Assembly (NCBI GenBank): GCA_947561395.2
Contig: OX387190.1
Coordinates: 35,452,392-35,516,391, forward strand
Direction: 5' to 3'
DNA: 64,000 bases
Origin: Buxus sempervirens
Lineage: Eukaryota > Streptophyta > Magnoliopsida > Buxales > Buxaceae
Positions 13,401 through 23,942 of the stretch are shown in pieces. The first letter of the stretch is position 1; the number at the start of each line of letters is the position of its first letter. A program made the position numbers and the translations under genes. A model generated the notes under the pieces. The model ran no database searches, was not told the DNA's origin, and worked only from the letters and a program-made list of their open reading frames with translations.

Positions 13401-16400
13401 GTTAAAAAATAATAATATAAAAGGATAACTAATTGATGAAAAAAACTCTTAAGACCACTATAACTCTTGCCTTCCCTCCCTCCAAAATTTAAATAAGATA
13501 ATAGACTGGCAGTTATGGGTTCGCTAACCATTAAAGGAGGATATCATGCAATACTGACTGTTGTACTCCATGTCAGTCTGTTTTTTGAAGATGTTTCACT
13601 TGCAGCTTCAATTGATTTAATGTTCATCCTTCAAGACCCATCAAATGCAAGATAATGATTATAAATGGTGAAAAGAAAAATTTGAGAAAACAAATCATGT
13701 TTTAAAGAGAAAATTCTGAAGACCAGAATCCTCCCCCCCCCCCACTTCCCCTCTCACTCTCTCTCTCTTCTAAAACTTGACTTTGGTATCAGACAAGCTG
13801 GTTAACACTTTCCGACATGTCGAAAGATAGAGAAGAAAGCATGACCAATTTTTATAAGTAAATCTTACCGAAATGGAGCATGAAGGACACACATATCCAG
13901 CAGGAGCAGTGTGGGGTGGGAAGCTTTTGATGTATGAAACCAAACAATTTGTGTGTATAATATCTGATTCAGAACAGAAAGAAACAAAACGTCATTGATG
14001 AATTATGAGTTCAATTTTTTGTCTTTCAAAGAAAACTAGAACCACGAGGCACTGAATATAAGTGAAAATCACATACGCAAACAACCCAATCGAGTTGTTT
14101 GAGAATCAGCTCCCTCTTCGAGCACAGCATGGCATTGGCAGCATGTAGGAGGCCAATCATACTCTCCATCTATCACCCACTCCGAATAAGTGCGTACCTT
14201 AGAGAGAAACACAATATCAGAACAGGGCCATGTAACCAATATATAAAGGTCTCATTGGCAACAAATATCAAAAGCAAAACCAAGACTTTAAACCATCAAA
14301 GATGAAGCCTAATAGAATCATGGATTTTAATATAGACTAGGCATGGCTTCTACTTCACAATGCAAAAGCTGATAAGTTATTAAATTTTCCAAAAGCAATA
14401 CATAGCAAACACTTTACAGTTCCTTGAACTAAAGGTCACACTTACAATACCTAAGTTATATCTAAGAAAATCAGCTTGTACACTTGGCGCTTCTGCCTTT
14501 CTTGAGTTCCAAAGTATTTCAACATGGTCAATAATTCGAAATTGGAGGGAATGAGGTAGCTTGTGAGTGGTGAAGTGATACTGTATGGTCTAGTTCATAG
14601 TATAACTTCAAGTATGCTCCCTGTACACTAAGGAGCATATTATTTGTAATTGGCTATTTGGCTTTGGCCTTGCATACTTGATATAAGATATAGATTATCT
14701 CTTTTATTTATCAAACTTAAAAACATTAATTAAAAAGATCTGCTTAAGGTGTTAACATGGGCCCATTAAAATTCCAACAGTCCAATCTACATGGGCCCAT
14801 CAAAATTCCAACAATCCAATCAACAAAAGTACTTCAAATAAGCAGAATGCACAAAGCTTGTATGGCTTCAGAAAGTATTCTAAGTAAAATTAGCTTTTGA
14901 AAGTCGCCTATTTATCTTTAAAGCTTTTTGCATATTATATACAAAAACAAATGCTTTTTGCCATCCAAATGCATGAATTAACAGTTAGACCATGTTCAAT
15001 ATCAAATTACGATTATAACATTATGTACGATAAGCTGCTAACTCCCAACTACGTTTTAATGCGAGGATAACCTAAATTTATATGTAGTCTTTCCACACTA
15101 GATTCAACTTTCTCTGTATGATCAAAACCAACTTACAGATAATTTTAACAAGAATTTGCCTTCATAAAAGCTGATGTCATCATCATTTATGAAAAAAAAA
15201 TTGGCGTACTGAACTGTGAGGTAGCCAACAACAACAGAGATGGCAGGTTAGCAGTCGTAATCTTAACATAGTCTTAATCTTTTTGAAAATGACTCAATAA
15301 ACCAAAGAAATAGTCCAGCCAGGCAAGAAATTTCAGAATTGCAATTTTTCTCAATTGCGAAGCTTCAAAGACTGCTGATTCTTCAAAGGTTAATCTACAT
15401 AGATACTCAAAGAAGACAAACTGTTAACATTTTGCCAGTGCTTCAATCTGCAATCCATTTTTTGGTTTTTTTTTTTTTTTTCTTCTATGGTATCTTATTT
15501 TAAATACTCCAAATTTAAATTTCAGTGAAGACTCAACTTCAGATTTAGTTTAAAACGCAAGTTCAGGAAATTTTTATCAGCATTGAAACAAAAATTTGTT
15601 ACGGAAAAAAGAAGATGACAAGACAATAACTCATATGAAAAGTATAGGTGTGTCCATTTCAGGCCTATTGATCACTAGCAAAGCAGGTACATAAATTGGC
15701 AGCCAAAAGAAACATAAGATAATATTGGATACCACACAGATTTGGTGTTCTGGGAAACAGATGCATTCTCCACACACAGGCACTTTATGCACAAAACAGT
15801 AAAGCTTGGTCGCCTGAAATAAAAAGAGAGAAAAAAATCGTTGTATGTTAGTATACATGTAATATGAACTTAGCTTATGGATGACTCTTGAAACAAAAGA
15901 ACAAAAAGATAAAATTATGACAGTTTTAGAGAACAAAAAAAACGGAGATACAAAAAAGAAAACGCATTCTTAGAATAACCAAGTGAGGAACTGTATATCA
16001 AAAGCTGACAATTAACCAGAGAAACTACCGCGCAAAACAAAAAAGTAATAATTAAAAAAAAATTGCCATCAAGCGGACAGAATCATTGATCCCTGCAGAT
16101 AGTTACAATGCATCAACCTAATATTCATAGAACCACACATCAAGAGTTAAACTGAAAAACTAGAATCCGATGCCGATCTGTCTTCTTCTTACGGTATCTA
16201 ATACGATTCATTATTTTCACTTCCGTTTTCTCTGTTTGTGATTCTTTTGCTTGACAAATTCCGATCCGTATGCACGTTTTCTTAAGCTAATGTGCATTTT
16301 TTTTTAAATTCGAAACTCAAACACTCAGATTTGTATTTAGATGTACTCGATCGGCAAGAGAAATCTCAAGCACATATCAGTGTGAACAAAAAGGAAAAGA

Positions 16401-16496
16401 AAATACACCAATTTCGGATAATTTTAAATAACCTTCTCATGATCAGAGATTCAGAGGAAAGGACAGGCGTACCTTGCGGCATTTGCAGACCACCAT
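4461..16496 (-). CDS. Zinc finger protein-like 1 (ZFPL1) homologue, 9 exons
   Basis: Exons, in transcript order: 16473-16496, 15733-15813, 14077-14197, 13869-13963, 9596-9667, 6937-7281, 6652-6757, 4948-5134, 4461-4548. These give 1119 nt and 372 residues, with every junction in frame at GT-AG sites. The start MVVCKCRK is split from ATKLYCFVHK. An N-terminal B-box-like finger (about residues 1-40) is followed by a RING-like finger (about 54-103, with CCQC, HIIHTNC and CPSC). A Ser/Pro-rich linker follows, then one predicted C-terminal membrane segment (about 337-356). In animals ZFPL1 is a cis-Golgi membrane protein that binds GM130; a Golgi role here is inferred from family. The 4.2-kb intron 4 and 2.3-kb intron 5 hold repeats. 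Exon 6 ends at a GTAGGT donor, and its neighbouring GT alternative would break the frame. Confidence 0.93.
7441..7924. mobile_element. Foldback MITE in an intron of the ZFPL1-type gene
   Basis: The two ends are inverted copies of each other over roughly 110 bp. The left end begins 'ggaaaattttct', and the reverse complement of the right end begins 'ggaaaaatttct'. Matching interior words include 'aacccta/t', 'tgcaaatt', 'cttctac' and 'aggtttggtttcaatc'. It has no coding capacity. The target-site duplication is unclear because both flanks are A-rich, so the superfamily is open (long ends suggest Mutator-like). Confidence 0.65.
11941..12343. repeat. Tandem duplication, 200-bp unit, in intron 4 of the ZFPL1-type gene
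   Basis: Two head-to-tail copies begin with 'agatgtaggtcctcaacgac' at 11941 and 12141, offset exactly 200 bp. They remain nearly identical through a pyrimidine-rich stretch, with a few substitutions and small length changes. The near identity implies a recent event. Long open frames here arise only from the CT-rich composition. Confidence 0.85.
12919..13060. repeat. Short tandem duplication, 79-bp offset
   Basis: 'ctagttctaataatccaag' occurs at 12919 and 12998. Each copy is followed by 'ataaagaa', then 'atcctttaggaggaaa' and 'ttgccaa'. It lies in intron 4 of the ZFPL1-type gene and has no evident function. Confidence 0.8.
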
Positions 16497-18143
16497 CGCA
16501 TCGACCGGTTAGGGTTTCGGAACCAACGAAAACAGAAGTCCACGAGGGAGATAATACGGGGGCCACCGGATTGCGAGAGTGGGCGAGCGAGATATGCATA
16601 TGAGGTGCAGCAAACCTTTCCTTGGGTTTTATGGTGAAATGCAGAGGGTGACAGGACAGAGATCTGCGAAGAAAAGGGTAAAGATATATATTTTGTTTTT
16701 TCGCCAAGAAGAAAGAAAGAGCTAAATATTACCGTTTGACACTTTTGGTACTGCAACATTATCAATGTCACGAAGGGGATCCATCCATCCACCCTTCAAA
16801 TAACGTGGATTCATCTGCTTATCGTAACTCTGTACTTGTCCGAGATGGTGCCAGCTGGATACTGAAACTGCAAACACAACATAGGCCCATTAGACTCTTT
16901 AATGCAAGCCCAATTGAGTTGGAGACGTGTTCTGGAGTCCTTGGTCGGAGGAACAAAATGACTGGACACCACGACCCTATAAAAGTGAAAATACATGCAG
17001 TTTCTGTTCGGAGTTTTCATAGGATCGTGTCATGTGTACTTAAAAAAAATTAACACTAAACAACTCAAGTTTTTCACATCCTTAAATTTTTTAATACGCA
17101 TGGCATGATTTTGTGGATGCTCTAAATAAAAGTGCAGTTCTGTTTGGAGCTTTCATAGGATTATGTCAAGGTTTTCATAGATCAACTGGATTCGATCATT
17201 TCACACAAGAATCTAAATTTAACAGTAAGAGTGGATGCTTCCAATATTGTGGTTGGGGGACCGGCACATAGCCGGACTCACACACACCTTGATGAGGGTG
17301 GGAATTGATTCCATGACTTGTGCTATTACCAGCATAATCTTTACCACCGGACCAGGCGGCACCCTGTGGGTTTAAACATTTGGTAATCGACTTTTCACTC
17401 ATATGGGGTTTATATGTATTACAAGTTTGATAGTGTTGTAACATAAAAGAATCTTTCATAATTAACAAATCTATCCTTGCCATGTAAAGAATTGTTCAAA
17501 CCAATTTCTATCATATCCTTCAGAATTTTTAAATATTACAAGTTTACCATCCAACATAACATACCGGGAACATGTTGTACTGTTTTCTCGTACTAGAATG
17601 ATACCCAAAGGTGACCTGGCAAGTGCAGCCTCAAAAACAACTCCCGAAGGTTGGAACAATATTCAAGTCAGCACGGCAGTCTAGCACCAGCCACCAAGGC
17701 CTGGGTATCTTTCACTGTTCACCCAAAAAAAAAAACAGAAACAAAAAAAGGAGCTGTATATCAATTCATATCCGGTTTATTCCCATTCTAAGCTAACGAC
17801 GGATGACATAGTTTATCATTGGGCAATTTCCATATTACAGCTGAAGCACTGCATAAAATATTCATCCACGTAGATACACAACAAAAAAATTCTGGACTCA
17901 GTAATTGTCATGAGTTACAATCCCACCTCATAAATTAATGATACACTGTTCCTCCACATTGTCTCCGTGCATGATCATTCATCACCTTAAGGGGAACATG
18001 AGGGTGGTAATAGTCGACATTATAAAAGAGGTTTAATCGCTATCCATTTTACCCTGTTCTATATGTGATAGAGAAGAAAAGACTATAATTCTATAAGAAG
18101 CTTTTCTTGCAGGAGATGTCTGATACATGACTGCTTTGCATCT
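16497..18143. other. Intergenic: ZFPL1 upstream region and ClpR1 3' side
   Basis: Contains the promoter and 5' UTR side of the minus-strand ZFPL1-type gene near 16500-16750 and the 3' UTR side of ClpR1 near 18144. A repeat lies at 16981-17172. No gene was recognised; small overlapping frames around 16292-17053 on both strands look like chance. Confidence 0.5.
16981..17172 (+). repeat. Dispersed repeat, internally duplicated
   Basis: Two direct copies of an 'aaaagtg...gcagtt' plus 'ttcataggat' block lie about 140 bp apart. The 'ggcatgat' and 'aaataaaagtg' words link them to the copies at 680-830 and 2520-2705. The AT-rich stretch between the copies, ending 'taatacgcatggcatgat', is also found inverted near 30405-30480. 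Confidence 0.5.
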
Positions 18144-19034
18144 CTACCTAAATCCTGAGGGAGCAACTTGTGGACCAGCACCTGCCCCTCTTCTCATTGC
18201 CTTTGATTGGGCAAGCATCTCATCGTAGTTCTAATCAGAGAATGACAATGTCATTAGTAATGAATATGAAAGTAAGGCAGCTGAAAACAGAAAATGGTGT
18301 GATGGGAGCTTTTACCCGTTTTTCGTAAGCAATATCCCTTGAGTCAATTATTTTATCTGCAATGCCATATGCGATGGCTTCTTGCGCTTGGAGATATTTG
18401 GGGCGTTGGACATCTTTAGCGACTTCCTCCTTTGACTTGCCAGTCCCCTTTGCTAATAGCTCAATGTAGTACTCTGTGTTTGCCTCTAGCTCTTTTGCCT
18501 GCAAAAAAGTAAAGTCTGGTTACAACTGATGACAGATAGGAAATATAAGAGAGCACATGATAGAAAATGAGGATGATTGCCTTGATCCACATATCAATGA
18601 CTGCTCCACTTGATCTATTGACTTTTGGCAAATATAATTTTGCTGCAAATCCAATATAAAATCATAAGAAACAGTGATGAAAAAAAGAGAGTGATGCTCT
18701 AAACCCAGAATACTCGTACAATTTGATCTAGACTGCTCCATTGGCAAGTTGCTTGGGAATAAAACCAGATCTATTGTATTATATGAATATTCAGATTAAT
18801 AGGTTTTTTTAAAATAGGTATATATAAAAGTTAAGTGAGACAGAAAGTAAGCAATCTTTTAAATTCTGTCTGGTTGGTGAGGCCGTTGTGTTATGCTCCA
18901 TCCTGTGGCTGATCGACTGATTATGAGAAAGTGGGATGTGCATTCATGGGAATGCAGTAAGGATAATCTTCACAGCTTCACTAAAAGAATTTAAGCCTTC
19001 CATGTGCAAAGAAATTACACTGTTCTATTTCTTT

Positions 19035-19075
<41 letters not shown>

Positions 19076-21810
19076 CAATCATACTTGAGGCATTTGGTTG
19101 TAGAGCACGATAACCCTTGGCTCCAAGAGACAGGAGCATAGCTGCTTGACCATACGCCATACCACAATTCACTGTATAGAATTTGGATTTGCAGTACTGA
19201 CAACAAGGTTAAAACAATAAGGTGCACAATTTGAGAGATTGAATCATCAAATACTTCTCCAGAAACAAAAAGAAAAATGCAGGAAGGCAAACTTCTTTGT
19301 ATAATTGAAAATCCAAGTGTCTAGTTACTTCTTAACATTTTCTTCTCCCAATATTTCATAACATCTTAAAATTTTTAAACACACAAAAAATTTCTTCACA
19401 GCTAAAAGAAAATTATAAAATATCTAGGCCCATTTCTTTTGCATGGAAAACAACAATGAAGAAAATATCTGATACCCCACAGGAATAACCATATTTACTT
19501 ACAGCCATGGTGTCAGCAATTGCATACGCTTCGGTTTCAGATCCAACAGCCTCCATTTTTTCATTCTGGAAAATAGAATGATTATGCCCAATTATTGCAG
19601 GAGGAATCCAAGAAGATCAAAAAGAATTATATGAACAATGTAAAATTGTTAATGCCTGTAGATGATACAGAAAGAAGATAATGTTCTAGACTAACCTGTG
19701 TCCCAGGTGAATTTATGTATAAATATATAGGCTTATTGGGGTTATCATAGTCCAACCACATAAGCTGTGCAACAACAAGCTCAGCTACTGCTGGAACAAT
19801 CTGTACCAAGCAAAATGCCAAAGAATCAAACAAAAAAGGATCTATTGTAATGGCATGAGAAAGGAGAAAATTTTAAATGGTTGTTGAATAATATCTTACA
19901 GGCATCCCCAGATAGCATATTCGAGCATCTAAGAGTAAAGAAGGCAAATCTGGAGGGGCAGTTCTTGGCCTTCCAAATCCTCTAGCTCCTCCACGATACA
20001 TGCTTACACTCATACTATACTTTGAAGGACCTCCCTCCTTCATGCCTGAAAGACTCCACATACCTCCCTGGTCTAAATAATTCCTGGCTGAGGAAATGCT
20101 CTCCTGTCACAGATTATTTTAAGAGAAATATTATTGAGGGTTATTTGTAAGACACGCAATAGAAAACAACACGAACTATCCAATCCATTGCCTTCCACCT
20201 CTCGTGTTTCACGAGCTGTTAGTTGGCTTTGGATGGATAGTGCTACCAGTATAATCACATGACTACGATGCACAATTAGCCATGAAAAGGTGTTTGGAGT
20301 GATATAAAAAATACTTTCAGTTTAAGGACTTGTCATATAGATCCACAAAAGTTACTAAGATGTTATAGAAGTTATTTAAAATAGATGACCTCTGTGACCC
20401 TTTCTGACTGTCGTCTGATGGGACTATCTTCAGTCATGAACATGTCCATCTGTGAAGCAGTAAGGCCATAGAGATACTTAGGAACATTTTTATAATTGTC
20501 CGCCACTGCAAAACACAAGATAACAGAAGATATTTTAATAAAATTGAAACATTTAGTCTTGCCTAGAAATTTATTTCAACAAGACCAAATTGGAATCGAG
20601 CAGATTAATATAATGATTACATAAGCTAGAAGCAACTGAAAAACTTTGAATTGCTGGCTTTGCAGAGGATATTCCGTTAGATGAAGAAACCAACAATTGT
20701 AGCAATCTTACAGATGTCTACTTATCAGATCCTCCAAAAAGAATAGGATTATATATAAATTCCCAGAATAGCATCTTGTTAAGTATTTTGGAATCACTTT
20801 AAGAATGTGTGACACATATAATTCTAAGACCAGATACACCAAGAGAGGGTTCATTCTAGTAGATAAACTCCAAATCCTTCTCAGGACAAGTGAGATAAGG
20901 AAAACTACTCCTGATACTAGGGCTGACAAAAGGCTATTCATGAAATCCAAAATTACCTATAATTTGCTAACCTAACATGGGAGCTTGTCAGAATATGTCA
21001 ATAGATATTTGTTCTGCAGGGAGTTTTAGTGCACCTTTGAATTCATTAATGCATCGTGTCTGAATGGACGATAAGAAGACAGCAATTTCTTATTTTTCTA
21101 CAAGAATTACATTAAGAAAATAGTAGCTTCTTAGATATATCAAGTAAGGTTTATCCTGCCCCAAGCATTCTAATTTTCCTTTTGAATCTCACAGGTATAT
21201 ATATGCTGGTGAGATATGTATTTCCATCTAATATCTGATGCTAATAACGATCTAAAAGTTTTCAACAATGATTATCTTACGACTCGGTGAGGTTAGAATT
21301 AAATGGATAAAATAATATAGCATCCGGAGTATTCAGATATGAACAACAAACAGAAAGAGCATCACACAGAGTCTCTTCATCGCAAAGCCGGAAGCGTATT
21401 TAGTACAAAATAGAAGAAAAAGTCATCAACAAGCGATAAATTTCAAAGGAAGCAAGAGTGGGAATTATAAAAAGCAAAATAAATAAAATAAGACAAAAAG
21501 GCAGCCATGAACTTGGTTTTTATTTTAGCGAAATAGGAAAGGTTTGGTTTTAGCGGGACTTACATCCGTCTTTCAGATTTTCTTCTCTGAACTTTTTAGG
21601 TACATGATCAATTGAACTCGAACACTTCAGATTTCTGCGCTTCCAATTGAGCAAATAAGATGAAGGAGCGGAGAAGAGCTTGGTGCCGCAAAGGAAAGAA
21701 GTCTTGGGTAACCCAACCCTAGAAACCAGTTCTCGATTTTGAGATTCGCCCGCTGGCGAAGAGACTGGAACAGCTATGGAAGAAGAAGAAGGGATTACAG
21801 AAGTGGCCAT
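18144..21810 (-). CDS. CLPR1: ClpR1, plastid Clp protease non-catalytic subunit, 9 exons
   Basis: Exons: 21564-21810, 20390-20505, 19900-20103, 19696-19800, 19503-19565, 19085-19196, 18581-18642, 18316-18498, 18144-18230; 1179 nt, 392 residues, close to the usual length of about 387. An N-terminal Ser-rich stretch (about 1-60) is a chloroplast transit peptide. The ClpP fold follows (PIYLYINSPGTQ, VPAVAELVVAQ). The catalytic serine position holds Gly261 in GMAYGQAAM, and the histidine position holds Leu277 in RALQP, as known for ClpR1. It should therefore act as a structural partner in the ClpP/R ring of the stromal protease. Intron 7 appears to be GC-AG (AAG|GCAATC). The start is the ATG of MATS, since no in-frame ATG lies just upstream. 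A truncated paralogue lies at 28769-29719. Confidence 0.96.
19036..19071. repeat. (GA)n microsatellite in a ClpR1 intron
   Basis: An uninterrupted run of about 18 GA dinucleotides that begins about 7 bp inside the intron after exon 6 (donor at 19084). On the transcribed strand it is a CT tract close to the 5' splice site. Confidence 0.95.
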
Positions 21811-21974
21811 GGCTTTCTGCAACTCAAACCCTACTTCCTTCCCATATGCGGTTCAGTTAAAAATAAATTTATTATTATTTTCAAATGATTATTACCTTCC
21901 ACATGGACTCTACATGGCCACGAAGGCATGGATGGCAAGGGATGAAATCGTCTGGCTGTGCGGCAGACGGAGTG

Positions 21975-22195
21975 AAATCGTCTGCATTTAGGTACTGAAT
22001 TGTTCCCTGCTTTTGAAGTGGATGCTTCCACGTGGAGCATCCCACGGCAGGTGTTTTTCACCTTTTTCTAAATGTTTTATATGAGCCCCGTTGAAAAACC
22101 CTTATCATGGAAGCATCCCATGCTCTACATGGAAGCATCCCACATCAAAGGCAGGAAACAAATCAGTGAAACATTACAGACGATTTGCTTTTGCG
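21975..22195. mobile_element. Foldback MITE with 'aaatcgtctg' ends
   Basis: Inverted arms of about 70 bp. The left arm has 'gaaatcgtctgcattt', 'ccctgctttt' and 'gatgcttccacgtgga'. The reverse complement of the right arm has 'caaatcgtctgtaatg', 'cctgcctttg' and 'gatgcttccatgtaga'. Similar 'gaaatcgtct' ends and 'gcatccca' words occur at 38519-38758 and about 33690-33725, so it belongs to a local family. It has no coding capacity. The outer boundaries may extend some tens of bases. Confidence 0.65.
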
Positions 22196-22292
22196 GCGTA
22201 CCCTGCATTTGTGGAATACTGCCACCTAATACCTATAACATCCTACGGATGCTATTTAAATCATATTTACCCATATGAAATGTAACTCCGAT

Positions 22293-22642
22293 GGCAAAGG
22301 AGCGGGGTTTTGACAAACCCGAACCTGCCCCTCAAGGTTTAGGTAATACGAAACCTTAAACTATCCTACCAGAATAGTAACGAAATGAGTCGGATTGTCT
22401 TGATTACATTATAGAATTTATAAAAAACTATTTTTAAGATAGAATATATAAACTAATATAAGTATTAATAAAATATGTAATTTTTATATATAATATAAAT
22501 ATATATAATATTTTTAATATATAAAATAATTTTTAAAAATAAACTAAGTTGGAGTCGAGGTCGAGGCAGAGTGGGTTGGGATAAACCCTAACCAAGTTTG
22601 GCAATACCCAAACCCATCCCACTTGGAGCAAGGCAGTCCCTA
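22293..22642. mobile_element. Degenerate hAT-like MITE
   Basis: The left end is 'gatggcaaaggagcgggg'. The right end, reverse-complemented, starts 'tagggactgcc' and leads into 'gtgggatggg'. Subterminal GGGTTTG/CAAACCC words flank a very AT-rich centre. The family style matches hAT-type MITEs, but no target-site duplication was found, so this is tentative. Confidence 0.45.
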
Positions 22643-22650
22643 CACGAAGG

Positions 22651-23164
22651 CAGGGATGTTAATCGGGCCGAACCATTACAACTTAAGCACTATTAGTAGG
22701 TTGCGTCGTGCCTATCATACCGGGCCCCAGGCCATGGCCTGCGAAACATGCGAGCGGCACAACATGCTTTAAGCGTGTCATATTGTGCCAACCCATGGGC
22801 TTACATTAAAAAGAAGGGTTTTTTTCTTTTACCTTTTGTTGGGGGTGGGGTGTTTTTTTTTTACAATTTTGGAGAAAATTGTATCCCAATATGTGTAAGA
22901 AATGTGTGTGAATAATAAATATATTTGTTTAGAATTTTCTGTGTTATTAATTTATTTTTTCCTTTTTTTAATAGTTTCTAAATTTCTTAATAAATTTATT
23001 ATATGGCCTGCTTGCCATCGCCCAACGATAGTTGTGTCGTGCCTGGGGTGTCAATATACAGGCCAAGCACGACACTCCCAGGTGGGCCTTGCTCGGCTCG
23101 TGAGCGGCCAGGCATGGGCTAAACGTGCCCGTGCTGTGCCAGGTCCGCACGATTAGCAACCCTA
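22651..23164. mobile_element. hAT-like MITE, 514 bp, near-perfect 8-bp TSD
   Basis: Ends are 'cagggatgttaatcgggcc' on the left and, reverse-complemented, 'tagggttgctaatcgtgcg' on the right. Flanks are 'cacgaagg' (22643-22650) and 'caggaagg' (23165-23172), one mismatch in eight. Subterminal GC-rich words such as 'ggcacg' and 'cgtgcc' surround an AT-rich core. It is non-autonomous. A related end lies at about 43211-43267. It is present in unit 1 of the duplication and absent from unit 2. Confidence 0.78.
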
Positions 23165-23942
23165 CAGGAAGGGCACGTTGGCATGCTATTAGGAGATCCA
23201 AAATCTTGGAACCGTGCTACAATTAGGTTGTGATTGATTCGTTTAATTTAAAAGAAATTGGGATATTTATAGTTTACCCCTTGAGGTTTCAAAAAACCCC
23301 AATTTCCCTGTGATATTTGAAATACTGGTCTACCACCTCGAGCCTTCTAAAGGTTTGACCATTAAAATTTTAATGGGTGGTATAAATGGATCTTTTTAGT
23401 TTTAAACCAAGTAAAAAAGGAATAAAGATTAGTTTTTAATTATATTTTTTCATTCTCTTTTATACAAAGGTTCTTTTTGATAAGACTCTTTTATACAAAG
23501 GTTAGTATAACGACGATGGCTCTGATAAATAAAGAGTATAGATATTACAATTCCGACTTTATATGACGCTGCCTACACCCTCTTGCCGGTCACTGACGCC
23601 GGAATGCTCACTAAAACCGACATTTCAAGCATAACCGTCAATGTTACATTACATTTTTGCAAATGACGGATTTCGTTAACTGACGATGTACTTAATTGGG
23701 AAGATACATTATTGCTTCAGTATATTCGTACTTTGAACTCTGTCCTAATACTGCAATTATAAAATCTCCTCTGCTCTTAGTCCTAGAAGCAGCAAATCAT
23801 GGAAAAATCTCCAGCCACGAAGCTTTTATCCTTCAAATACAAGTTTCTTCCCTTAACACAATGACTACCAGCTTTAAATACTCGAAATTTTGCAACCCCT
23901 AGCCGAACAGATGAAATCCTCCAACAAAAACCACGATCAGAC

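Larger units (their letters stand above)
21811..23942. other. Intergenic between ClpR1 and APT, filled with transposons
   Basis: Holds the ClpR1 upstream region, a foldback MITE (21975-22195), two hAT-like insertions (22293-22642 and 22651-23164) and the beginning of another repeat near 23265 ('tttaccccttgaggttt', a common plant repeat end). The APT 3' UTR side is at about 23700-23942. No gene was recognised. Confidence 0.6.
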
